11,852 bases of DNA from Woeseiaceae bacterium (GCA_022866645.1 JALHUQ010000385.1:1-11852), one strand, 5' to 3'. Counted from the first letter of the stretch, positions 1 to 6,858 are shown. Notes: generated by a model not told the origin, from the letters alone. Made by a program: numbers and translations.

Positions 1-380
1 GCCAGGGCTCGCCAGGAGTCGGTAGTGGACACGCCGGGGATCTTTATCTGGAGATCGAATTTCGGCCGCATCGGCTGTATGCAATTGACGGACGGGATGT
101 CTACTTGAAGCTGCCCGTGACGCCGTGGGAGGCGGCGCTGGGAGCCACGATCAAAATTCCTACGCCATCCGGATTTGTTGACTTGAAGATTCCCGAAGCG
201 ACCAGCAGTGGAAAGAGACTGCGCCTCAAAGGTCGGGGCATTCCCGGTAGTCCGCCCGGCGATCTTTACGTAACGGCCGAAATTACGCTACCGCCTGCGA
301 ATAGTGATCTTGCGAAGGAGTTCTACAGAAAGATGCGACAGGAATTGCACTACAACCCACGCGGGCATTTGGAGGCGTAG
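1..380 (+). CDS. cbpA: DnaJ-family co-chaperone CbpA, C-terminal part (5' end outside window)
   Basis: The reading frame is open from the left edge (first complete codon at base 3) to a TAG at 378-380, giving about 125 C-terminal residues. The J-domain and the first substrate-binding domain lie outside the window. The visible part starts at the end of C-terminal domain I (a GDLYLEIEF strand followed by RPHRLY) and covers domain II, with the conserved block PVTPWEAALGA, then IPTPSG and RLRLKGRGIPG, and a C-terminal helix that is the dimerisation element in this family. There is no zinc-finger region between the domains, as expected for CbpA but not DnaJ. CbpA stimulates DnaK and binds unfolded protein; E. 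coli CbpA also binds curved DNA. The gene runs straight into cbpM, whose ribosome site lies inside the last codons here. A TTG within the frame at 105 is not the start, because clear family homology continues upstream of it. Confidence 0.92.
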   Translation, partial: QGSPGVGSGHAGDLYLEIEFRPHRLYAIDGRDVYLKLPVTPWEAALGATIKIPTPSGFVDLKIPEATSSGKRLRLKGRGIPGSPPGDLYVTAEITLPPANSDLAKEFYRKMRQELHYNPRGHLEA

Positions 381-722
381 ATGAATATCACGGTTAAGAC
401 GCTGACTGGGACGGTACTCGATGACCGGGTTCATTTGTCACTGGAAGAAGTCTGTGAAGCCTGTTCGGTTCGTACTGATTGGGTTGTCGATCTGGTTAAT
501 GAGGGAATCCTCGAACCGAGCGGCGACAGGCGCACGGAGTGGAAATTTTCGGGCAGCGTGCTGTCAAGAGTTCAAGTGGCCAGGCGCCTGCAGAGCGATC
601 TTGGCATTAATCTCGCCGGCATCGCACTGGCCATCGATTTGTTGGAGGAAATCGAAAAAATGCGCTGCCGCCTTCGGGGCGCTCATCGCGAAAGTCTGAA
701 TCCCGAGTGGCCTCATCGCTGA
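381..722 (+). CDS. cbpM: CbpM, MerR-like modulator of CbpA
   Basis: This encodes 113 residues; E. coli CbpM is about 101. Residues 18-50 form a MerR-type helix-turn-helix (LSLEEVCEACSVRTDWVVDL, then an EGILEPSG wing). They are followed by a basic helix (VARRLQSDLGINLAG) and an acidic C-terminal helix (IDLLEEIEKM). In the family, CbpM binds the J-domain of CbpA and blocks its activation of DnaK. It is thought to act through protein contact and not as a DNA-binding regulator. The ATG directly follows the cbpA stop codon. A GGAGG at 371-375, five bases before the ATG and inside cbpA, indicates translational coupling. The position after cbpA is the classical one and is the strongest support for the assignment. 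The last 15 or so residues are poorly conserved. Confidence 0.9.
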   Translation: MNITVKTLTGTVLDDRVHLSLEEVCEACSVRTDWVVDLVNEGILEPSGDRRTEWKFSGSVLSRVQVARRLQSDLGINLAGIALAIDLLEEIEKMRCRLRGAHRESLNPEWPHR

Positions 723-731
723 TGACCGATA

Positions 732-1019
732 TTAACCATGAGCGATGGGGCCGTCCTTGAAAAGGTAGTCCTTCAATTTTTTCTCGAAGTTGGCATCCTT
801 GCGACGAATCCACTCCAGTACCATCGCCGCATGTTCCTTTTCTTCATCGCGGTTGTGGGCGAGTATTGCCTTGAGTTCCTTGTCCTTACAGGCATCGACT
901 CTCTGGTTGTACCAGTCGACTGCTTCCAATTCCTCCATTAGGGACGTAATCGCACGATGCATATCTCGCGTTTCGTTTGAGAGTTCCTGAATGGGTTCGT
1001 GATAGCCTTCGTTAGCCAT
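732..1019 (-). CDS. EncFtn-family ferritin-like protein without cargo-loading tail
   Basis: This encodes 95 residues that align almost without gaps, from memory, to the N-terminal domain of Rhodospirillum rubrum encapsulated ferritin. The first helix carries MEELEAVDWYNQRVDA and the second AHNRDEEKEHAAM. The metal ligands of the ferroxidase centre (E32, E62, H65 in R. rubrum numbering) correspond to E30, E60 and H63 here. The neighbouring E29, E32, W36 and Y37 are also kept. The family assembles as an annular decamer that oxidises Fe(II), normally inside an encapsulin shell. The protein ends at GPIAHG, where the R. rubrum protein continues for about 40 residues to its encapsulin-targeting peptide. 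No encapsulin gene lies in the window. The start ATG at 1019 has a GGAG about seven bases upstream. The gene is convergent with cbpM, with 9 bases between them, so terminators must overlap coding sequence. It probably acts in iron storage or detoxification, but how it works without a shell is unclear. Confidence 0.88.
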   Translation of the reverse strand: MANEGYHEPIQELSNETRDMHRAITSLMEELEAVDWYNQRVDACKDKELKAILAHNRDEEKEHAAMVLEWIRRKDANFEKKLKDYLFKDGPIAHG

Positions 1020-1120
1020 TTGATTCTCCGTTGCTTCAGATAAATGAGCTCGCTTTGTATCTACTGGACATTTCGCGGCAGCTCGCCAATACTGCGGTCT
1101 GACAGTGCAGAACTTTTGTT

Positions 1121-1285
1121 ATGGATTGGATATCTTACCTCACTATTTCCGCAGTACTGCTCGGCTTTTTCGCCGTGATACTGACCGTTCGCTATTTCCT
1201 GAACCGGCGGCTTACGAAAATCGAAGAAAAACGGCAAATGGAAGAAGACGCGCGCCAAGCCTCTATGTCGAATTCCGGCCTCTGA
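1121..1285 (+). CDS. Small single-pass membrane protein (54 aa)
   Basis: This short frame runs from ATG 1121 to TGA 1283-1285. The product begins MDWISYLTISAVLLGFF and has one clear hydrophobic segment at about residues 5-23. A basic and acidic amphipathic stretch follows (RYFLNRRLTKIEEKRQMEED, about 24-43) and then a short polar end. One helix followed by positive charges suggests the tail stays in the cytoplasm. I do not recognise the family. The amino acid pattern argues that it is a real gene, not a chance frame. No strong ribosome site precedes the ATG. It lies 21 bases upstream of aphA and in the same reading frame, so the two are probably co-transcribed. The longer overlapping frame at 1105-1323 looks like noise by comparison. 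Confidence 0.6.
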   Translation: MDWISYLTISAVLLGFFAVILTVRYFLNRRLTKIEEKRQMEEDARQASMSNSGL

Positions 1286-1306
1286 GCTGGACTAATCAAA
1301 AGCCCA

Positions 1307-2338
1307 ATGCTCACTATCTATAGCGACGATCATCGCCTGCATCATGGCAAGTCAGAGCTCAATGACGGCGAACTCAAACCGTGCTTCGAATGTCCGGAGC
1401 GCGCTGACATCATTCTCGATGCAGTGACGGAATCGAAACTCGGCGACGTTATCGCGCCGGATAACTTCGGCCTCGATCCGATACGGGCCGTGCACAATCC
1501 GGGCTACGTCGCATTTCTGGAACAGGCGTGGAATTCATGGACCGCAACAGGACGGCACGGCGATGCATTGCCACTCAATTGGGCTATTCGGGGTCTGCGC
1601 CAGATAGAACCGGAAACGATCGACGGTAAGCTATCCTATTTTTCATTCGATGCCAGCACGCCGATTACGGCAGGCACATGGAAGGCAGCTACCAGCGCCG
1701 CTAATGTTGCACTGACTGGAGCCGCAAATCTGTTGCAAGGCGAGTCTTGCGCTTTTTCATTGTGTCGTCCGCCTGGACATCATGCGGCCAGTGATTATTT
1801 TGGCGGTTATTGTTTTCTGAATAATGCGGCAATTGCCACTCAGTACTTGCTCGATCACGGCGCCACTCGTGTCGCCGTGCTGGACGTCGATTATCATCAC
1901 GGCAACGGGACCCAGTCCATTTTCTACGAACGCAGCGACGTCCTGTTTGTTTCGATACATGCCGACCCCCTGCAAGAGTATCCATTCTTTCTCGGCCACG
2001 TCGACGAGCGCGGCGACGGCGCAGGCGAGGGATATACCGCGAACTTCCCGCTGCGCTGGCACAGCAGTGCGCCGAAGTGGTTCGATGCTCTGGACGCCGG
2101 CCTGCAATTGATCGCCGACTACGCGCCGGATTACGTCGTCATTTCACTGGGGGTCGACACCTACATAGACGATCCGATTTCCCAGTTTCGACTGGAGACG
2201 CCCGATTATCTTGAGGTGGGCTCGCGCATCGCCAGTCTTGGGCTGCCCATGCTATTCGTGCTTGAAGGTGGCTATGCCGTTGCCGAGGTCGGCAGAAATG
2301 TGAGCAATGTGCTTGTCGGAGCGGCCGCAGGTAACTGA
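1307..2338 (+). CDS. aphA: Acetylpolyamine amidohydrolase (HDAC-fold zinc deacetylase)
   Basis: This 343-residue protein is collinear over its whole length with the crystallised Mycoplana ramosa acetylpolyamine amidohydrolase. The tandem histidines of the charge relay are H158 and H159, in SLCRPPGHHA. The zinc ligands are D195 and H197 (VLDVDYHHGNGT) and D284 (SLGVDT). The transition-state tyrosine is Y323 (LEGGY). All are at the same numbers as in M. ramosa. Residues 80-112 form the long L1 insertion that restricts the tunnel to slender substrates by dimerisation. The family removes acetate from acetylputrescine, acetylcadaverine or acetylspermidine in the cytoplasm. At the position of M. 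ramosa E117, which contacts the distal amine, this protein has S117, and E106 is D106, so the preferred substrate may differ. The ATG matches the family start; no good ribosome site precedes it. The next gene, tyrosine phenol-lyase, begins 224 bases downstream. Confidence 0.95.
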   Translation: MLTIYSDDHRLHHGKSELNDGELKPCFECPERADIILDAVTESKLGDVIAPDNFGLDPIRAVHNPGYVAFLEQAWNSWTATGRHGDALPLNWAIRGLRQIEPETIDGKLSYFSFDASTPITAGTWKAATSAANVALTGAANLLQGESCAFSLCRPPGHHAASDYFGGYCFLNNAAIATQYLLDHGATRVAVLDVDYHHGNGTQSIFYERSDVLFVSIHADPLQEYPFFLGHVDERGDGAGEGYTANFPLRWHSSAPKWFDALDAGLQLIADYAPDYVVISLGVDTYIDDPISQFRLETPDYLEVGSRIASLGLPMLFVLEGGYAVAEVGRNVSNVLVGAAAGN

Positions 2339-2562
2339 ACCAAATATTCGTTGACAGGACTAGCGCGTGAGCGCAGCAACTCGCCGTATTTATACGTACT
2401 GGCATGTTTCTCCGTGCGACTTATCATCAGTACGAGGCCACTCGCTCGAACGAATCCGACGAGGGATGAAAAGCCACTGTGATCATTGCGGTGGTATTTT
2501 CGACAGCGAAGAGTGGACACCACCGATTGATCCCGGACTTTCCTGTCACTGGAGACGCAATC
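2339..2562 (+). promoter_or_regulatory. 224-base leader before tyrosine phenol-lyase with inverted repeat and possible upstream ORF
   Basis: A perfect 7-base inverted repeat, CGTACTG (2395-2401) and CAGTACG (2428-2434), encloses a second stem, GCATG (2402-2406) with CGTGC (2413-2417, one G-U pair). RNA could therefore fold into a stacked hairpin. A GTG at 2367, seven bases after AGGA (2356-2359), opens a 72-codon frame that reads RRIYTYWHV early and CDHC later, and ends inside the lyase gene at 2585. I cannot tell whether this frame is translated. TTGACA occurs at 2351, but no -10 box lies at the right distance. The leader may regulate the lyase; this is not demonstrated. Confidence 0.3.
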
Positions 2563-3942
2563 GTGGAAACACAAATCTGGGCTGAACCCTACAAAATAAA
2601 AATGGTCGAGCTGATCAAAATGACCAGCAAAGCAGACCGTATCAAAGCCATTCAGGAAGCTGGCAACAACACCTTCCTTTTACGTTCAGAAGATGTCTAC
2701 ATAGACCTGCTGACGGATTCCGGCGTTGGCGCGATGAGCGACCGCCAATGGGCAGGTCTGATGATGGGTGACGAGGCCTACGCCGGCAGTCGAAATTTCT
2801 ACCACCTCAGAGATACCGTCGAAGAGTACTACAGCTATCGATATATGGTTCCCTGTCATCAGGGTCGCGGTGCCGAAAATATTCTGAGCAAGATACTGAT
2901 ATCAGAAGGCGACTACGTGCCCGGCAACATGTACTTCACGACGACCCGCCTGCATCAGGAGCTGGCGGGAGCGACTTTCGTGGATGTCATCATTGACGAG
3001 GCTCACGATGCATCGTCGGAGCACCCGTTCAAAGGCAATGTCGATTTCGACAAGCTGAATGCCCTGCTCGATGAAGTCGGCGCAGACAAGATCCCTTACA
3101 TTTGCATTGCTACCTGCGTCAATATGGCAGGCGGCCAGCCGATCTCAATGGAAAACCTGAAACAACTTCGCCAGTGGTGTGACCTGCACGGCATCATGTT
3201 CGTACACGACATGACGCGCGTCGCCGAGAACGCGCACTTTATTCAGCAACGCGAAGAGGGTTACCGCGACAAGTCTGTCCGCGAAATCGTTTACGAAATT
3301 TGTGACCTCACCGACGCCGCTACAATGTCGGCGAAGAAAGACGCGATGGTGAACATCGGCGGATTTCTCGCGATGAATGACGAGAAATTCTATGAAAAGG
3401 CTTGCGGTCTCGTTGTGGTGTACGAAGGCTTGCATACCTATGGCGGTATGGCAGGGCGCGACATGGAGGCGCTTGCCATCGGTATCACGGAAAGCGTTCA
3501 GGATGACCATATTTTTGCCCGCGTTGGTCAGGTCCAATATCTGGGCCGCAAGCTCAGAGACGCCGGCGTTCCGATCGTCAACCCGATCGGCGGCCACGCG
3601 GTTTTCCTGGATGCTGCAAAGATGCTGCCACACATTCCACAAGAACATTTCCCGGCGCAGGCGCTGGCGGCCGCTTTGTATGTTGAATCCGGTGTGCGAT
3701 CGATGGAAAGAGGAATCGTTTCCGCCGGTCGCGACAAGATCACGGGAGAAAACCACAAACCGAGTCTGGAGCTGGTCCGGCTAACCATTCCGAGGCGGGT
3801 CTATACGCAGGCGCATATGGATGTTACCGCAGCCGCGGTATTGAGCTTGATGGCTCAACGGGATCAGATCAGGGGCTTGCGATTTGAATACGAACCGGAA
3901 ATGTTGCGTTTCTTTCAGGCCAGATTCGAGAAACTCGTATGA
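2563..3942 (+). CDS. tpl: Tyrosine phenol-lyase (beta-tyrosinase), PLP enzyme
   Basis: This 459-residue PLP lyase (family length about 456) splits L-tyrosine to phenol, pyruvate and ammonia, and also eliminates from other beta-substituted amino acids. Numbering here is Citrobacter freundii plus two. The PLP lysine is K259 in MSAKKD. PLP and substrate contacts T51, R102, D216, R219, S256 and R406 and the catalytic Y73 are all present. Three positions separate this family from tryptophanase, and all are of the lyase type: T126 (Asp in tryptophanase), R383 in SMERG (Ile) and F450 (His). The block GAMSDRQWAGLMMGDEAYAG also matches tyrosine phenol-lyase. The start chosen is GTG 2563, eight bases after GGAG (2551-2554), which gives the family N-terminus. 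An in-frame GTG at 2479 adds 28 unrelated residues and was rejected. The gene lies downstream of aphA on the same strand. Phenol-degrading genes are not in the window. Confidence 0.93.
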   Translation: METQIWAEPYKIKMVELIKMTSKADRIKAIQEAGNNTFLLRSEDVYIDLLTDSGVGAMSDRQWAGLMMGDEAYAGSRNFYHLRDTVEEYYSYRYMVPCHQGRGAENILSKILISEGDYVPGNMYFTTTRLHQELAGATFVDVIIDEAHDASSEHPFKGNVDFDKLNALLDEVGADKIPYICIATCVNMAGGQPISMENLKQLRQWCDLHGIMFVHDMTRVAENAHFIQQREEGYRDKSVREIVYEICDLTDAATMSAKKDAMVNIGGFLAMNDEKFYEKACGLVVVYEGLHTYGGMAGRDMEALAIGITESVQDDHIFARVGQVQYLGRKLRDAGVPIVNPIGGHAVFLDAAKMLPHIPQEHFPAQALAAALYVESGVRSMERGIVSAGRDKITGENHKPSLELVRLTIPRRVYTQAHMDVTAAAVLSLMAQRDQIRGLRFEYEPEMLRFFQARFEKLV

Positions 3943-3949
3943 GTTAATG

Positions 3950-3968
3950 TCCTGGCCAGGCGCCAGGA
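3950..3968. terminator. Possible bidirectional terminator hairpin between convergent genes
   Basis: TCCTGGC (3950-3956) and GCCAGGA (3962-3968) form a perfect 7-base stem with a 5-base loop. The hairpin lies in the 35-base gap between the tyrosine phenol-lyase stop and the dgkA stop. Neither side has a run of T, so it is not a textbook intrinsic terminator, but the location between two converging genes is suggestive. Confidence 0.4.
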
Positions 3969-3977
3969 TCCATCAGG

Positions 3978-4364
3978 TCAAGCGAAATGTTGCACCAAGA
4001 TTGTGGCCCAAACGAACAGGGTCAAAAGCAGGCTGACCAGTACAGCGGCAGAACCCATGTCCTTGGCTCTGCCCGATAGTGGGTGCAACTCAGTGCCAAC
4101 ACGATCTATCGTCGTCTCAATCGCGGAGTTCAGTAGTTCGACGATCAACACCAGCGCCAGGCAGGCGATCAACAGAATTTGCTCTATTGCCGTTTGCCCC
4201 AACCAGAATGCACTTGGGATCAGCACGGCGGCAAGCACCGCCTCCTGGCGGAATGCAGACTCGTTGGTCCAGGCGCTGCGGAAACCCCTCAAGGAATACA
4301 CTGTCGCGTAAAGTATCCGACTGATCCCGGTACGGCGTGGAAATTTCGAAATGAAGTCCGTCAT
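3978..4364 (-). CDS. dgkA: Diacylglycerol kinase DgkA (integral membrane)
   Basis: This 128-residue membrane protein (E. coli DgkA is 122) phosphorylates diacylglycerol to phosphatidate and recycles the lipid left over from osmoregulated glucan or phosphotransfer reactions. The catalytic and nucleotide-binding residues are all present at E. coli plus seven: E35, E76, N79, E83, D87, K101 and D102. They lie in NESAFRQE, IVELLNSAIET and SGRAKDMGSAAV. Three transmembrane helices fall at about 41-59, 62-82 and 103-123, after an amphipathic N-terminus. The start at ATG 4364 was chosen because GGGAG lies six bases upstream and the family N-terminus begins here. The frame stays open upstream to 4472, but those residues are unlike the family. 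This is a housekeeping gene, convergent with tyrosine phenol-lyase and divergent from puuB, and it interrupts the amine-catabolism genes. Confidence 0.96.
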   Translation of the reverse strand: MTDFISKFPRRTGISRILYATVYSLRGFRSAWTNESAFRQEAVLAAVLIPSAFWLGQTAIEQILLIACLALVLIVELLNSAIETTIDRVGTELHPLSGRAKDMGSAAVLVSLLLTLFVWATILVQHFA

Positions 4365-4521
4365 GCTGATCTCCCTGCTATCGTTTGACAGCCTCGTTGC
4401 TCTTTGATCGTGCGGATTGACTATAGCCAATCGATTGTTGCAGGTCATTAATTCCGCTATCGGAGGTATCATATTGCCTCAACAGTCACTGGCCCCACCC
4501 TATCAGGCCTCAGGAAACATG

Positions 4522-5796
4522 ATGCAACCCCAATCACACACCGGTTCCTATTACGCCGCAACCGCCGGCGACACCACTGACTTCGCTCCACTGCTGGGCG
4601 AGCAACACGCCGATGTGTGTGTAATCGGTGCCGGTTTTACCGGAATCTCGACGGCCTTGCACCTGGCAGAACGCGGTTACAACGTGCACGTCGTCGAAGC
4701 CAGCCGCGTCGGATGGGGGGCGTCGGGTCGTAATGGCGGCCAGATAATCGGCGGTATAGCCGGCGAGAAAAATATCGCAAAACACCACGGTAAGGACGTC
4801 GATGATCTGTTCAGCGAACTGCGCTGGGCCGGGCACGACATTATTCGTCAGCGAGTGAAACAATACGGAATTCAGTGCGACCTGAAGCCCGGCTACCTCG
4901 ATGTCGCGATCAAGCAGAGACATCTGCGTGAATTCGCAGCCGATCACGAACGGCTCGTGAAGGCTGATTTTCCTCATGAAATTAAGATCCTGACCAAAAA
5001 TGAGACGAGGGACCTGATCGGCACGGATGCGTATATCGGCGCGCACCTGAATATGGGTAACGGCCACCTGCACCCGTTGAAAATGTGCGTTGGCGAAGCG
5101 CGCGCAGCGGTGTCTCAGGGAGCGACCATCTACGAGCAATCGCCCGTCACCAGAATCGAACACGGCCACAAAGCGCGAGTCGTTACCGAGCACGGTGCCG
5201 TGACGGCAGACTTTGTTGTTATCGCCGGTAACGCTTACCACAATCTCGAGCGAAAACTGCGCGGCGTCATGTTTCCTGTAAGAAGCTTCATCATCGCAAC
5301 AGAACCACTACCCGAGGCAACGACATCGCGGATCAATCCACGAGACGTCGCAGTCTGTGACCCCAACTTCGTGCTCAAGTATTTCCGCCTGAGTGCCGAC
5401 AAACGCCTGCTCTTTGGTGGGCGAATCAACTACTTTGGCGAAGACCCGGCGTTCATCAGGCAGAAACTTCGGCAAAAGATGACGACGATATACCCCGAGT
5501 TCGCGAATATCCGCATCGACTATGCCTGGGGCGGCACGATCGGTGTCCCAGTGACGAGGGTGCCGCAGCTAGGCCGGATCGCACCGAACGTCTTTTATTG
5601 CCAGGGTTATTCGGGCCACGGCGTCAACGTCACACATCTCGCTGGACGAATTATGGCGGATGCCGTCGCCGGCACGCTGGAACAGTTTGATTTATTCGCC
5701 GATGTAAAGCCTTTCATCGTGCCAGGCGCGTACCTGTTCACGAAGCCGATGGTCGCGCTCGGCGTTTTGTACTACCAGATAAAAGACCGCCTGTAG
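4522..5796 (+). CDS. puuB: PuuB-like FAD-dependent (gamma-glutamyl)putrescine oxidase
   Basis: This 424-residue flavoprotein is collinear with E. coli PuuB (426), which oxidises gamma-glutamylputrescine to the aminobutyraldehyde with release of ammonia and H2O2. It opens with SYYAAT as in PuuB. The FAD-binding dinucleotide motif VIGAGFTG is at residues 34-41, followed by VEASRVGWGASGRNGGQ, the GNAYHNL strand, and the C-terminal FAD-contact motif YCQGYSGHGV. The family includes related amine and glycine oxidases, so the exact substrate is open, particularly because no puuA ligase gene is visible. ATG 4522 was chosen because AGGA (4512-4515) lies six bases before it and the N-terminus then matches PuuB. 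An in-frame TTG at 4474 has a perfect GGAGG (4462-4466) seven bases upstream and would add 16 residues. The gene is divergent from dgkA across about 157 bases and convergent with the alcohol dehydrogenase. Confidence 0.85.
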   Translation: MQPQSHTGSYYAATAGDTTDFAPLLGEQHADVCVIGAGFTGISTALHLAERGYNVHVVEASRVGWGASGRNGGQIIGGIAGEKNIAKHHGKDVDDLFSELRWAGHDIIRQRVKQYGIQCDLKPGYLDVAIKQRHLREFAADHERLVKADFPHEIKILTKNETRDLIGTDAYIGAHLNMGNGHLHPLKMCVGEARAAVSQGATIYEQSPVTRIEHGHKARVVTEHGAVTADFVVIAGNAYHNLERKLRGVMFPVRSFIIATEPLPEATTSRINPRDVAVCDPNFVLKYFRLSADKRLLFGGRINYFGEDPAFIRQKLRQKMTTIYPEFANIRIDYAWGGTIGVPVTRVPQLGRIAPNVFYCQGYSGHGVNVTHLAGRIMADAVAGTLEQFDLFADVKPFIVPGAYLFTKPMVALGVLYYQIKDRL

Positions 5797-5817
5797 ATTC
5801 GAAGACGGCGGAGTGAA

Positions 5818-6858
5818 TCAGAACTCAGTAATGATCGTCACGCCAGTCCCGCTGAACTCACGCATCGACATAAGCGCTTCTATCGATGCGTCGAGATTGA
5901 TCGTTCGTCCTATCAGTTTTTCCGGCGACAACTCTCCTGCGCTAATCATTTCCAGCATTTCGACATAGCGATGTGCCTGCATGCCGTGGCTGCCGACGAT
6001 TTCGAGTTCGTTCGCCAACACTTTGTCCATTGGCAATTCGGGCTTGCTGTCACCGCCGACCAAGAGACCGATTTGTACGTGCCGGCCACGCTTTCGAAGA
6101 CTCGAAATAGAATTGACACAGACCTCGGCATTCCCTATCGCATCGACCGAAACGTGCGCGCCACCGTCTGTTAAATCCCGGATTGCATCAGCGACCTTGT
6201 TGGTCGATTTCGCGTTGAGGCCCTCAACCGCGCCTATCTGTTTCGCAAGCGCCAGCTTCTCGTCAGAAATATCGACCGCCACCACTTTCGCACCCAGCGC
6301 GCTGGCAATCATGATCGCGGACAAACCAACGCCGCCGCAGCCATGCACGACGACCCACTCATCTCGTATCACCCTGCCCTGATCCACAATCGCTCTGAAT
6401 GAAGTAGCGAAACGGCAGCCGAGGCTGGCCGCCGTCTTGAACTCCATGTCCTCTGGCAACCGCACCAGGTTTCCGTCGGCGTAGTGAATTGCCACGTACT
6501 CAGCGAAGGAACCGAAATGTGTGAATCCGGGTTGAAACTGGAAATCGCAGACTTGCTGGTTTCCCGAGTGACATTGCGGACACCGGCCACAACCGCTGAC
6601 AAATGGAACCGTGACCCGGTCACCCACATGCCAATGTCTAACCGTCTCGCCCACAGCCACTACGATGCCGGCCAATTCATGGCCGGGAACGTGCGGCAAT
6701 ACAATGTCCGGGTCGTGCCCCTGCCAGCCATGCCAGTCACTCAGGCAAACGCCGCTCGCCATGACTTTCAGCACTACGGCATCGCTCCGTGGTGCCGGGT
6801 CCTTTATGTGCTCAATTTGCGGCGCCTCACCAAACGCCCTGTAAACGACAGCTTTCAC
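5818..6858 (-). CDS. Zinc-dependent medium-chain alcohol dehydrogenase
   Basis: This 346-residue MDR-family dehydrogenase would interconvert an alcohol and an aldehyde using a nicotinamide cofactor. Catalytic zinc ligands are C38 (GVCLSD), H60-E61 (PGHE) and C148 (LGCRF). The structural zinc site is C90, C93, C96 and C104 (CGRCPQCHSGNQQVC). The Rossmann motif GCGGVG is at 173-178, and an aspartate about 18 residues later (VAVDIS, D196) favours NAD over NADP. The substrate is not predictable. In this setting an amino-aldehyde or a related alcohol formed from an amine oxidase product is a reasonable guess. Translation starts at GTG 6858, preceded by AGGA nine bases upstream. It ends 21 bases from the puuB stop, to which it is convergent, and is divergent from the aminotransferase. 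Confidence 0.9.
   Translation of the reverse strand: MKAVVYRAFGEAPQIEHIKDPAPRSDAVVLKVMASGVCLSDWHGWQGHDPDIVLPHVPGHELAGIVVAVGETVRHWHVGDRVTVPFVSGCGRCPQCHSGNQQVCDFQFQPGFTHFGSFAEYVAIHYADGNLVRLPEDMEFKTAASLGCRFATSFRAIVDQGRVIRDEWVVVHGCGGVGLSAIMIASALGAKVVAVDISDEKLALAKQIGAVEGLNAKSTNKVADAIRDLTDGGAHVSVDAIGNAEVCVNSISSLRKRGRHVQIGLLVGGDSKPELPMDKVLANELEIVGSHGMQAHRYVEMLEMISAGELSPEKLIGRTINLDASIEALMSMREFSGTGVTIITEF

Noticed and set aside
723..731. Encapsulin cargo-loading peptide encoded after the EncFtn stop by frameshift
   Set aside because: Only 9 bases separate the stop from cbpM, and reading on in the other frames gives no targeting-peptide-like sequence.
1105..1323. 72-codon frame overlapping the small membrane protein
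   Set aside because: It has an irregular composition with no hydrophobic or domain pattern; the overlapping 54-residue frame is much more protein-like.
2351..2396. TTGACA at 2351 with TATACG at 2391 as a promoter
   Set aside because: The spacing is about 34 bases, far from the 16-18 needed.
2479..2562. Upstream GTG extension of tyrosine phenol-lyase by 28 residues
   Set aside because: The extra residues do not resemble the family, while GTG 2563 has a well-spaced GGAG and gives the expected length.
2466..2585. Possible small zinc-ribbon protein starting at ATG 2466 with a CDHC motif
   Set aside because: There is only one clear Cys pair, the end overlaps the lyase gene, and no family is recognised; it is mentioned only as part of the leader.
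3145..3756. 203-codon open frame antisense to tyrosine phenol-lyase
   Set aside because: Same reason: the plus-strand gene is conserved throughout and the antisense product looks random.
2563..3942. Annotation as tryptophanase
   Set aside because: All three specificity positions and the surrounding blocks match tyrosine phenol-lyase instead.
4365..4472. N-terminal extension of dgkA to 4472
   Set aside because: The added residues are unlike DgkA, and ATG 4364 has a strong ribosome site (GGGAG, six bases).
4534..5241. 235-codon open frame antisense to puuB
   Set aside because: It is a mirror of a conserved coding gene with no recognisable domains; long antisense frames arise from codon bias.
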